Positions 1 through 7,089 of a DNA stretch of 64,000 bases are shown here, piece by piece; the first letter of the stretch is position 1; each line of letters opens with the position of its first letter. The stretch lies in assembly GCF_900111745.1 (NCBI RefSeq), contig NZ_FOIJ01000006.1, positions 404,082 through 468,081 on the forward strand, given 5' to 3'. Under the pieces are notes generated by a model. The model was not told where the DNA came from and searched no databases. It saw only the letters and a program-made list of their open reading frames with translations. The DNA is from Stigmatella erecta (lineage in GTDB: Bacteria; Myxococcota; Myxococcia; Myxococcales; Myxococcaceae). The translations under genes and the position numbers were made by a program.

Positions 1-974
1 GGCTGCTCGAATACAACCCGCGTACCCACGGCTTCCTGCGAGACCGGAACAACCCACTCCAGGCCGACGTGCTGGTGCTCGACGAGGTGTCCATGGTGGA
101 CACCGTGCTCATGCTCAACGTGCTCAAGGCGCTGCCGCCCCACTGCCAGCTGCTGCTCGTGGGGGATGTGGATCAGCTGCCGAGCGTGGGGCCAGGCAGC
201 GTCCTCCAGGACATCATCGCCTCCGGGCATGTGCCGGTGGTGCGGCTGAAGCACATCTTCCGCCAGGCCCAGGCCAGCCTCATCATCACCAACGCCCACC
301 GCATCAACCAGGGGGAGCTGCCCCAGGAGCCCCCCGCGGACGCGCTGGCCGACTTCTACTTCATCGAGAAGGAGGAGCCCGAGGCCATCCTCGCGGCCCT
401 CAAGACGTTGGTGAAGGAGCGCATTCCGCGCCGCTTCGGGCTGCACCCGGTGGACGAGGTGCAGGTGCTCGTCCCGATGAACCGGGGCCTCATCGGCACC
501 GCGAACCTCAACACCGCGCTCCAGGAGCACCTGAACCCCTCTGGGGAAGAGCTCACCCGGGGCAACCGGATGTTCCGGGTGGGCGACAAGGTGATGCAGG
601 TGCGCAACAACTACGAGCTCGGCGTCTTCAACGGAGACATCGGGCGGGTGGAGAGCCTCGATCGGGAGGAGCAGGCGCTGGTGGTGCGCTACGACGGGCG
701 GCCGGTGGCCTACGCCTGGGCGGACCTCGACGAGTTGGTGCTCGCCTACGCCACGAGCGTGCATAAATCGCAGGGCAGCGAGTACCCGTGTGTGGTGCTG
801 CCCCTGCACACGCAGCACTACACGCTCCTGCAGCGCAACCTGCTCTACACCGGTGTGACGCGAGGCAGGAAGCTGGTGGTGCTGGTGGGGAGCCGGAAGG
901 CGCTGGGAATCGCGGTGCGCAACGGGGAGACCCAGAAGCGCTTCACGCGCCTCGCCGCGCGGCTGCGGGACTGA
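1..974 (+). CDS. recD2: RecD2-type ATP-dependent helicase, 3' part (5' end outside window)
   Basis: This is the C-terminal part of a superfamily 1B DNA helicase. The reading frame is open from base 3, so the gene begins left of the window and the GTG at base 69 is not its start. Visible helicase motifs are the Walker B segment VLVLDEVSMVD, the motif III segment LLLVGDVDQLPSVGPGS, the late motif YATSVHKSQGSEYP and motif VI LLYTGVTRGRKLVVLVG. These are characteristic of RecD/RecD2, which unwinds DNA 5' to 3' in repair. RecD2 rather than the RecBCD subunit is inferred from general resemblance; no recB or recC is visible. A small GCTCG/CGAGC hairpin lies just after the stop, near base 1000. Confidence 0.9.
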   Translation, partial: LLEYNPRTHGFLRDRNNPLQADVLVLDEVSMVDTVLMLNVLKALPPHCQLLLVGDVDQLPSVGPGSVLQDIIASGHVPVVRLKHIFRQAQASLIITNAHRINQGELPQEPPADALADFYFIEKEEPEAILAALKTLVKERIPRRFGLHPVDEVQVLVPMNRGLIGTANLNTALQEHLNPSGEELTRGNRMFRVGDKVMQVRNNYELGVFNGDIGRVESLDREEQALVVRYDGRPVAYAWADLDELVLAYATSVHKSQGSEYPCVVLPLHTQHYTLLQRNLLYTGVTRGRKLVVLVGSRKALGIAVRNGETQKRFTRLAARLRD

Positions 975-1247
975 AGCAGGATTCCCTTGTGCTGGCGCTC
1001 GAAAGCGAGCCCGTCCCTGAGCCTTGGTGGCCTCCAAAGCCCCCGAAAGATTCTGGCACGGCATGTCACACGCGGAGGTGCCCCCTCGTCTTCGGGTCAA
1101 AACCGAGGGGCCGGTACCGCCGGTGGACCCTCGCCCATGCGGACCAGGGAGCACATTCCGCTCACGCCCGGCCCCAATGCCCGCATCATGCCGGGCCGCT
1201 TCGAGAATTGGCTCACCCGTTCCACCCTCCAGACCTGAGGCGCCCCG

Positions 1248-1679
1248 ATGAACCTCGCGAAAGTCTGCATCGCCGTGTCCGTGCTGCTTGGCCTCTCCAT
1301 GGCGGCCAATGGCCTCTTCATGCTCGTGGCCCCCGGCACCTGGTACCTGGCCGTGCCGGGCGTCATCTCGACGGGCCCGTTCAACCAGCACTTCGTGCGC
1401 GACATCGGACTGGTCTTCCTGTTCCTTGGCACCGCCTTCCTCGTGGGCGCCGCGCGGCCTCCGGCACGAGTCTTCCTCTGGAGTGCGGCCACCCTCTGGC
1501 TCTGGGGCCACGCCCTCTTTCACATCTGGGAAGTGGCGGTGGGCATCTGCGGCCCCTCGGCGCTCGCGCGGGATTTTCCCGCGGTCACACTTCCAGCCAT
1601 CCTCGCGGCGCTGCTGACGCTATGGGCCCGGTCTTCGACAGCAGTCCAGGCAAGCCCTCTTGCAGACGGCGTGCGATAA
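1248..1679 (+). CDS. Small four-helix membrane protein
   Basis: A 143-residue protein with about four hydrophobic segments, near residues 5-28, 50-66, 74-92 and 108-125, so an inner-membrane protein. The N-terminal helix reads LAKVCIAVSVLLGLSMAANG. I do not recognise the family with confidence; the overall look recalls small DoxX-like or DUF-type membrane proteins. Its 3' end lies only seven bases before the methyltransferase start at 1687, so the two are probably co-transcribed. No catalytic residues are evident. Confidence 0.75.
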   Translation: MNLAKVCIAVSVLLGLSMAANGLFMLVAPGTWYLAVPGVISTGPFNQHFVRDIGLVFLFLGTAFLVGAARPPARVFLWSAATLWLWGHALFHIWEVAVGICGPSALARDFPAVTLPAILAALLTLWARSSTAVQASPLADGVR

Positions 1680-1686
1680 GGAGGCC

Positions 1687-2304
1687 ATGAAACGCCAGGC
1701 CCCCGCCACCGAGCGCAACCGTGAGCCCCTCCTCGCCGTGCTGCGCGAGGTGCTGCCCCCGCAGGGCACCTTGCTGGAGGTGGCCAGCGGCACCGGGCAG
1801 CATGCCGTCTTCTTCGCCCAGGCCTTCCCGGGGCTCTCCTGGCAGCCCACGGATGCGGACTCGGATGCGCTGGAGAGCATCGCGGCCTGGCGCAACGAGG
1901 CGGCCCTGCCCAATCTCCGGGAGCCCCTGCGGCTCGATGCCACCGCGGACACCTGGCCCGTGGACTTCGCGGACGCCATCCTCTGCGTCAACATGATCCA
2001 CATCTCCCCGTGGAGCGCCTGCCAGGGCCTCCTCCGGGGAGCCGCCCGCCTCCTGCCTCCCGGCGGACGGCTCGTCTTCTACGGCCCCTTCTTCGTCGAG
2101 GGCCGTCCCACCGCGCCCAGCAACCTCGCCTTCGATGCCTCGCTGCGCGAGCGGGACCCGGCGTGGGGTGTGCGCGAGCTGGGCACCGTCACCCGGGAGG
2201 CGCTCCCGCACGGCCTCCTTCACGAGCGCAGCGTCGGGATGCCCAGCAACAACCTCACCGTGGTCTTCCGCAAGCAGGCCCCCACGCCAACGCCCCGAGG
2301 CTAA
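1687..2304 (+). CDS. DUF938-family class I SAM-dependent methyltransferase
   Basis: A 205-residue protein with an AdoMet-binding motif I, LLEVASGTGQHAVFFA, at residues 29-44. An acidic post-I region follows (PTDADSDAL), then the NMIHISPW segment and a GRLVFYGPFFVEG strand, all typical of DUF938 proteins. The substrate is unknown. The ATG at 1687 was chosen because an AAGGAGG ribosome-binding site sits just before it; an upstream in-frame start would overlap the preceding gene. The stop codon overlaps the stop of the convergent lipoprotein gene (bases 2301-2304). Confidence 0.85.
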   Translation: MKRQAPATERNREPLLAVLREVLPPQGTLLEVASGTGQHAVFFAQAFPGLSWQPTDADSDALESIAAWRNEAALPNLREPLRLDATADTWPVDFADAILCVNMIHISPWSACQGLLRGAARLLPPGGRLVFYGPFFVEGRPTAPSNLAFDASLRERDPAWGVRELGTVTREALPHGLLHERSVGMPSNNLTVVFRKQAPTPTPRG

Positions 2305-2630
2305 CGCCCGCTGGGGGCGCTGTGCGGCGCCTCCATTCCCAGAACACCGCACCGGTTGGTGTTCACCCACGTTCCGCAGGCGGGATAGAAGACCGGGTTG
2401 GTGCGAACCCCCACCTGACACGCGGAGGAATACTCCGAGCAGGAGGTGACATAGAGGCAGCGGCCTGTCTGGTATCCCTGGGAGTCGACCTCACAGCCGA
2501 TGCTGGGCGCCTGCTGCTCGACGTCCCCCGGCGCGAGCGGCGCCGGCGCTTCGGAGCCCATCCCGCCACACCCGCCAGCGCCCACGGCCATGCTGACCAT
2601 CCAGAGCCTCCAGACCTTCGGTCGGCTCAT
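2301..2630 (-). CDS. Small secreted Cys-containing lipoprotein, function unknown
   Basis: A 109-residue protein that begins MSRPKVWRLW and has a short hydrophobic signal ending in a GAGGC lipobox, so it is probably lipid-anchored. The mature part has six further cysteines (for example GCEVDSQGYQTGRC and CSEYSSAC), suggesting disulfides in the periplasm or at the surface. The start is supported by an AAGGAG ribosome-binding site. I do not recognise a family. Small Cys-rich lipoproteins of this kind are common in myxobacteria (general knowledge). Confidence 0.75.
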   Translation of the reverse strand: MSRPKVWRLWMVSMAVGAGGCGGMGSEAPAPLAPGDVEQQAPSIGCEVDSQGYQTGRCLYVTSCSEYSSACQVGVRTNPVFYPACGTWVNTNRCGVLGMEAPHSAPSGR

Positions 2631-2782
2631 GAGCGAGTCTCCTTGCCGCGATGCGGCACAGAGGATGCTGCGTGGAAGTGATTGCCCGGAATGACAATCC
2701 CTCTCATCGTAACACAATGCATCAGAGCCCGTGGACGCTCCCGCCCGCGCATCCCCCGCTCCCGGCCCGGTGCTTCTTCGCG

Positions 2783-2788
2783 TAGAAT
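2783..2788 (+). promoter_or_regulatory. Possible -10 box before the Cys-rich peptide gene
   Basis: TAGAAT stands 28 bases before the peptide ATG at 2817 and fits the -10 consensus at five of six positions. The region 17 bases upstream is GC-rich with no convincing -35 element, so this is only a suggestion. Confidence 0.35.
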
Positions 2789-2816
2789 GAGCCTCCCCCA
2801 TTCCCCCGAGGCTCCC

Positions 2817-2951
2817 ATGAAGAAGACCCGCCCGAAGCAGGCCAATCAGCTCATCGACGCGTTGGTGAAGGCCAACATCAAGGACAAGGAGCCGGTGGAC
2901 ATCTGTGACATCTGCTTCATCTTCTGCAACATCTGCTCCATCCGCACCTAG
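2817..2951 (+). CDS. 44-residue peptide with Cys-rich C-terminus (RiPP precursor or metal-binding microprotein?)
   Basis: The peptide starts MKKTRPKQANQLIDALVKAN, a basic amphipathic leader-like half, and ends in a short tail with four cysteines spaced C-x2-C-x3-C-x2-C among Asp, Ile, Phe and Asn, followed by SIRT. The N-terminal half is Lys/Gln/Asp-rich and probably helical. A GAGG-type ribosome-binding site precedes the ATG and a TAGAAT box lies upstream. No maturation enzyme, protease or transporter for a modified peptide is seen nearby. It could be a precursor peptide modified by a distant enzyme, a small metal or iron-sulfur binding protein, or non-functional. The four-cysteine pattern does not match the six-cysteine SCIFF precursors. 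Confidence 0.55.
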   Translation: MKKTRPKQANQLIDALVKANIKDKEPVDICDICFIFCNICSIRT

Positions 2952-2985
2952 CAGGCCCAGCGGCCCCGCTGCTGATGCTGGCTCG

Positions 2986-3115
2986 GACGACAAGCGGCAG
3001 TACCGCTTTGTCCATGACGCGCTGGGGGAGGAGACGCGGCTCAAGTGGTACCAGGAGTACCCCAAGCACTACTCCCCCGAATTTCTCGCGCGCCACCGCT
3101 CCCGCGGCGGCCTGA
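2986..3115 (+). pseudogene. Coding-like fragment without a start
   Basis: In this frame the translation reads DDKRQYRFVHDALGEETRLK and then continues through WYQEYPKHYSPEF and LARHRSR. Third codon positions are almost all G or C, as in real genes of this genome. Upstream of about 2986 the same frame has poor codon use, no credible start is present, and the ordered sequence dissolves near the 3' end of the convergent gene at 3140. It is probably the remnant of a gene broken by rearrangement. The original function is not recognisable. Confidence 0.35.
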
Positions 3116-3139
3116 GCGGGAGCGGCCCCGCCGGGTGCG

Positions 3140-4012
3140 CTACTGCACGCGGAGCGTGTACGAGCCGCCGTTGCGGCGCAGCTCCGCGTTCATGTCGTCG
3201 CGGAACTGACGCATCGTCGCCGCATCCCCGACGACGCCGATGCAACCCGCGGTGCCCCGCGCGCCACCGTCCGGGTGGATGCGCAGCGCCGTGCGGTCAC
3301 GGCCCGCGCGCGCGTCGTACATGGCGTCGGAGTTGGGACGGCGCGCGTCCTCCATGCGGAAGCTGAAGCCGACGCCGTCGCGCACGAAGGCGTTCTCGGA
3401 GCGGCTGTTGCGGTGCGCCGTCACCCGGTATTCGCCCTGCGGCGTCGAGAAGAGCCGGCCCGAGCCGGAGTTGAACTGGTACGTGTTGCCGTTCACCGTG
3501 ATGGAGCCGGTGGTCATGCCGCGGCCGTCAGGCTGGTTGTTGAGGCGCGCCGTGCCGTTGACGCCCCCGGCGGCGGGACGGCCCCCCTCCATGCGGTCGG
3601 CGCCGTTGAGCGCCCCGGACGTCCGGCGGCCCACGATGCCGTCGGCCTGCAGCCCCTGCGAGCGCTGGAAGTCGCGCACCGCGCGCTCCGTGCGCGGGCC
3701 GAACACGCCATCGCTGCGGCCCGGGTCGAAGCCCGCGGAGCGGAGCTTGTCCTGGAGCGAGGCCACATCCGCACCGCGCGCGCCGTTCTTCATCGAGCCC
3801 GCGGCCGTCCTGCCCGGCTGGGTGCTCGACGCCGTGAAGCTGCTCTGGCTGCTGTGGCCCGTGGCCGTGCGCGCCGCCGTCTTCGCCGGGGCGCCGACGC
3901 TGGTGGCGCTGGAAACCGAACGGCTCGACGGCGTGGACTGAGAGCTACCCACCGAGCGCGAGCTGCTCGAGGAGCGCGACGCGCTATCCGAAGAACGAGA
4001 AACGCCAGTCAT
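3140..4012 (-). CDS. Peptidoglycan-binding protein with L,D-transpeptidase-like C-terminal domain
   Basis: A 290-residue protein. Residues 1-60 are a Ser/Thr-rich low-complexity segment with no signal peptide. Residues 77-137 form a PG_binding_1 domain (SLQDKLRSAGFDPGRSDG, then FGPRTERAVRDFQ). The C-terminal part contains RIHPDGG and GTAGCIGV, giving a His246/Cys257 pair like the HxxGG...GCIG catalytic motif of YkuD or DUF2778 (Tlde1-like) enzymes, which cut or crosslink peptide stems in peptidoglycan. Without an export signal it may be secreted by another route, for example as a type VI-type effector, or act after lysis. Upstream minus-strand DNA has a GATAAT box near 4073 but no clear -35. 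Confidence 0.75.
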   Translation of the reverse strand: MTGVSRSSDSASRSSSSSRSVGSSQSTPSSRSVSSATSVGAPAKTAARTATGHSSQSSFTASSTQPGRTAAGSMKNGARGADVASLQDKLRSAGFDPGRSDGVFGPRTERAVRDFQRSQGLQADGIVGRRTSGALNGADRMEGGRPAAGGVNGTARLNNQPDGRGMTTGSITVNGNTYQFNSGSGRLFSTPQGEYRVTAHRNSRSENAFVRDGVGFSFRMEDARRPNSDAMYDARAGRDRTALRIHPDGGARGTAGCIGVVGDAATMRQFRDDMNAELRRNGGSYTLRVQ

Positions 4013-4103
4013 GGTCGAGGCCCTTTCGGTGGCGAGGCAACCACCGTCATACGAACACCCCTATTATCGGCGGGTGTGCGACAAGGTTTCCTCGCCCCCC
4101 ACG

Positions 4104-4137
4104 AAAAGCCCCCCCCCACGAAGCTTGAGGGGGGGCT
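4104..4137 (-). terminator. Rho-independent terminator of the beta-helix gene
   Basis: A nine-base-pair stem, AGCCCCCCC at 4107-4115 and GGGGGGGCT at 4129-4137, is followed on the minus strand by TTTT. It lies 18 bases past the stop of the minus-strand gene that ends at 4155. Confidence 0.8.
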
Positions 4138-4154
4138 GCCTCACGCACCCACGG

Positions 4155-6419
4155 CTAGTACGACGACTTGGACACCATGTTCTGGTTGGTGACCGCGTTG
4201 CCGGTGCCGTTGATGATGTGGTTGATGGCCGCGCCCGAGGTGCTTCCCAGGAACACGGTAATCATGTGCTGGAACTTCACGTTGGGGTGGTTGGGCGACT
4301 CGATGGCGTTCTCCAGGATGACCGGGTTCCAGAAGACCGAGTAGATGCCGAGGCCGCGGGCATCGTGGCTCGTCACCGAGTTGGCGACCTTGTACGAGGC
4401 GTAGCCCTTCACGCCGTCATGCGTCCACCGGCTCTGGTTGGGCACGTCGTAGGGAATCTCGGACTGGTAGAAGTAGACGCGGCCCCCGTTGCCATTCCAG
4501 AGGGTCTGGTACCCCTCGAAGTGCTCCACGAAGAGGCCATAGGCAGACACGTTGTTGCCGTTGACGGTGATGCCGTTGATGCTCTTGTTGACGTCCCAGC
4601 CCACGCCGCTGCCGTGGTCCGCGCGCCACATCCAGATGTTGTCGAGCAGCACGTCGTTGCTGTTGACCGTGAGGCAGGCCGTCGCGTTGCCCACCGCCGC
4701 GCCGCCCACCCGGCACGAGACGTCAAAGAGCGCCGTGGGGTTGGCCGCGTGGCCCACCGAGCTGGGCGCGCTGCCCAGCGTGAGCAGCACGGGGGAGTTG
4801 GTGACGCCGGCATCGAAGAGCACGCCCGCCACGGACACGCCGTCCACGTCCGCGACGTTCATCGCGCTGGTGCCATTGTCCGGGATGAGCGTGGCCAGGC
4901 CGAGCCCCAGGATGACCGTCCCCGCCCGCGACACCTGCAGCGGGCCCGAGAGGTGGTAGATGCCGGGGGTGAAGATCAGGTTCTTGCCCGCGCTGAGCGC
5001 CGCGTTGAGCGTGGCGGCCGTGTCCCGGCCGGCGACGGCGATGTGGAACGTGTCGATGGACAGGACCGCGCCCGGCGTCGTGCCGGTGGCCCACGTCGTC
5101 CCCTTGCTGTTCGTGCGCAGCGAGGGAACCTTCACGGCGTACTTGCCCGTGCTGTCGATGAACAGGTACGGCTTCTCGCGGATGACCGGCGTGGTGTCGA
5201 CCACGGTGTAGACCTGGTTCGGCCAGGTGCCCGACGGGGCCTGCTCATCGCCCACGAACACCATGTTCCAGTTCTGGCCCTGCCAGTTGTTCAGGCGGGT
5301 GTTCCGGGTGAGGAACTGCTGCTGGGTGCCGGAGTTGATGGTGGCGTCGATGCGCGAGTCCGCGATGAACCCACCGCTCGACCAGGCGTTGTTCCAGGCG
5401 TTGTCCCACAGGTTGATGGAGCCCTTCACGTGCACGCGGCGCATGGTGGTGGCCTGGGAGACGGCCCACACCATCGTGTTGCCATCCAGCGTGGGCACCA
5501 CGGAGAGGTTCTCCATGCCGCGCCAGAAGTTCTGCGTGGCATTGCCCTGGAACCAGTCCGCCTTGGTGCGCACCGAGCCGGTGATCGTCACGTCATCGGG
5601 CGACTGCCCGAGCCCGATCGCGCTCATGTAGAAGCCGATCTGGACGTCGAGGTTGTACTGGCCCGGCTTGAAGAAGTAGGCGTACCGCTCGTTGCCGAAG
5701 TGGTTCTTCTCCTGCTGCGCGAAGATGCTGTTGAGTCGGCTCTGGATGGCCGACGCGGACATGGACGGATCAAAGATGAAGACGTTGGGGCCGAAGTCCA
5801 GACCGGACCCGTCGCCGCCGCCGCCCGCCTGGATGCCCAGCGTGAGCGTCTCCCACTCCCGGGCCGAGGCACCCGAGGCCGTCACCGTGCTGCCGCCCGC
5901 GTTGGCCGCCGAGACGAACTGGCCGGTGACCACCGTCTTCAGGGCAATCTTGTCCCCGCTGACGATGTTGCCGCTGCCCGACACCTTCACGATGGTGAAC
6001 TGCTCCCAGGACTGCGGCGCCGTCGCCGTGAACCGGATGGCCCCGCCACCGCCGTTGATGGCCGAGCCCCACTGGCCGCTGATGCTCTGCAGCGTCACCA
6101 CGTCCCCGCTGACGAGCGAGCCGCCGTTGACGTCCGTGAGCGTGAAGGTCTCCCACTCCTTCGCCTGGGTGCTGTAGGCCATCAGGTCGGCCCCGCCCCC
6201 CTTGTCCGCGACCAGGTAGTGGCTCGACCAGGTCTGCAAGGTGACCGTCAGCAGGCTCGCCGCGAGCGCGGACTGCTGGGTCTCCGGAGGAGGCGTGGGC
6301 TGCCCGGCCTCGGGCGCGCCGGTGCAGCCGGCGCTGGCCGTCAGAAGGGCCGCAGCCAGTCCCAGGAACCGGGTTCTGCGGGGTGACGTGACAGCGGGGG
6401 GGGGGGCTACATGGTGCAT
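4155..6419 (-). CDS. Secreted lipoprotein with fascin-like domain and parallel beta-helix domain
   Basis: A 754-residue protein starting MHHVAPPP with a signal ending LLTASAGC, so a lipoprotein. Residues ~40-190 hold repeats such as LQTWSSHYLVADKGGGADL and WETFTLTDVNGG, resembling the fascin/actin-crosslinking beta-trefoil. From ~200 to the end is a right-handed parallel beta-helix of pectate-lyase type (SRLNSIFAQQEKNHFGNERY, DDVTITGSVRTKADWFQGN, LIFTPGIYHLSGPLQVSRAG). Related proteins in Streptomyces and myxobacteria are often labelled coagulation factor 5/8-type or adenylyl cyclase, names I would not trust. A role in binding or cutting polysaccharides is inferred. The start was placed at 6419, after a GAGAGGAT ribosome-binding site. 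The first codons contain an 11-C tract. Confidence 0.85.
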   Translation of the reverse strand: MHHVAPPPAVTSPRRTRFLGLAAALLTASAGCTGAPEAGQPTPPPETQQSALAASLLTVTLQTWSSHYLVADKGGGADLMAYSTQAKEWETFTLTDVNGGSLVSGDVVTLQSISGQWGSAINGGGGAIRFTATAPQSWEQFTIVKVSGSGNIVSGDKIALKTVVTGQFVSAANAGGSTVTASGASAREWETLTLGIQAGGGGDGSGLDFGPNVFIFDPSMSASAIQSRLNSIFAQQEKNHFGNERYAYFFKPGQYNLDVQIGFYMSAIGLGQSPDDVTITGSVRTKADWFQGNATQNFWRGMENLSVVPTLDGNTMVWAVSQATTMRRVHVKGSINLWDNAWNNAWSSGGFIADSRIDATINSGTQQQFLTRNTRLNNWQGQNWNMVFVGDEQAPSGTWPNQVYTVVDTTPVIREKPYLFIDSTGKYAVKVPSLRTNSKGTTWATGTTPGAVLSIDTFHIAVAGRDTAATLNAALSAGKNLIFTPGIYHLSGPLQVSRAGTVILGLGLATLIPDNGTSAMNVADVDGVSVAGVLFDAGVTNSPVLLTLGSAPSSVGHAANPTALFDVSCRVGGAAVGNATACLTVNSNDVLLDNIWMWRADHGSGVGWDVNKSINGITVNGNNVSAYGLFVEHFEGYQTLWNGNGGRVYFYQSEIPYDVPNQSRWTHDGVKGYASYKVANSVTSHDARGLGIYSVFWNPVILENAIESPNHPNVKFQHMITVFLGSTSGAAINHIINGTGNAVTNQNMVSKSSY
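6396..6406 (-). repeat. Eleven-base C homopolymer inside the signal peptide coding region
   Basis: On the coding strand 11 consecutive C bases encode the Pro run in MHHVAPPPAVT, codons 5-8 of the beta-helix lipoprotein. Gain or loss of one base would shift the frame before the lipobox. Such a tract can act as a slippage switch, though here it could also be an effect of high GC. Confidence 0.7.
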
Positions 6420-6505
6420 GGCGCCATCCTCTCTCGTGAGATGGATCGTTGAGGTGGGCGCGCCTGCACCAAGACCTGAATAAAATGACAACGTTAAAAT
6501 AAGCC

Positions 6506-6514
6506 AAAAACAAG
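6506..6514 (-). promoter_or_regulatory. CTTGTTTTT box in AT-rich promoter region
   Basis: On the minus strand the nine bases CTTGTTTTT lie 87-95 bases before the beta-helix start, within an AT-rich island (6480-6530) unusual for this genome. The same nine bases occur before the metalloprotease gene at 9008-9016. They may be part of a promoter or activator site shared by the two secreted proteins. Confidence 0.4.
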
Positions 6515-6558
6515 TATTTCCTGAATTAAGACAGCCCTCCTCTGGAGCACCGCGTGGC

Positions 6559-6587
6559 CTGACACCCCCGCCCCGGTGCCGTAGAGT
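6559..6587 (+). promoter_or_regulatory. Vegetative-type promoter of the cupin gene
   Basis: CTGACA at 6559-6564 and TAGAGT at 6582-6587 are separated by 17 bases and resemble sigma-70 -35 and -10 boxes (five of six and four of six matches). The cupin ATG follows 21 bases later with an AGGAGG ribosome-binding site. Confidence 0.6.
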
Positions 6588-6607
6588 GATTTCACGCAGG
6601 AGGATTC

Positions 6608-7042
6608 ATGCATCAGCCGAGTGAGCAGTTGATCCAGGTGGGCCAGCTGGAGCTGCGCTTCTTCGTCGACGGCACGCACACCCAGGGCCATTTCTCGATG
6701 GCGGAGATGCTCGTGCCACCGGGCGCGCGCGTGCCCCCGCCGCACTCGCACCCGGATGTCGACGAGACCGTGCACGTGCTCGAGGGGACGTTCACCTTCC
6801 GCGTCGGGGACACCGTGCACGAGCTTCGCGCGGGCGAGCGCTGCTTCTCTCCCCGGGGCCACGTGCACGCGTTCGCCAACCGGCACGACACCCCGGCCCG
6901 GATCCTCACCGTGTTCTCGCCCGCCAACATCGGGCCGCAGTACTTTCGCGAGGTCGGAGAGATCATCAACGCGGGCGGACCGCCCGACTTCGCGAAGGTC
7001 CGCTCGGTGATGGAGAAGTACGGCCTCCGGCTGGAGGCCTAG
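6608..7042 (+). CDS. Single-domain cupin protein
   Basis: A 144-residue soluble protein with both cupin motifs. Motif 1 is HSHPDVDE (His46, His48, Glu53) and motif 2 is PRGHVHAFAN (His87, Asn91), giving the usual three-His/one-Glu metal site of a small beta-barrel. The reaction is unknown; single-domain cupins include dioxygenases, isomerases and sensors. It has its own promoter and faces the metalloprotease gene, from which it is separated by a strong shared terminator. Confidence 0.85.
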   Translation: MHQPSEQLIQVGQLELRFFVDGTHTQGHFSMAEMLVPPGARVPPPHSHPDVDETVHVLEGTFTFRVGDTVHELRAGERCFSPRGHVHAFANRHDTPARILTVFSPANIGPQYFREVGEIINAGGPPDFAKVRSVMEKYGLRLEA

Positions 7043-7049
7043 CGCGGAA

Positions 7050-7076
7050 GGCGGGGGACGGCCAGCGTCCCCCGCC
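7050..7076. terminator. Bidirectional hairpin terminator between cupin and metalloprotease
   Basis: A perfect 11-base-pair stem, GGCGGGGGACG at 7050-7060 and CGTCCCCCGCC at 7066-7076, with a five-base loop, lies between two convergent stop codons. No long T-run follows on either strand, so it is a hairpin-only type. Confidence 0.75.
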
Positions 7077-7089
7077 CCGAGCTCCGGAC

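Noticed and set aside
2817..2951. SCIFF-type ranthipeptide precursor
   Set aside because: SCIFF peptides have six cysteines and a radical SAM partner nearby. This peptide has four and no such neighbour.
4011..6386. A plus-strand open frame of ~790 codons opposite the beta-helix gene
   Set aside because: The translation is low-complexity Arg/Val/His/Ala, unlike real proteins, while the minus-strand frame has a signal peptide and a recognisable fold.
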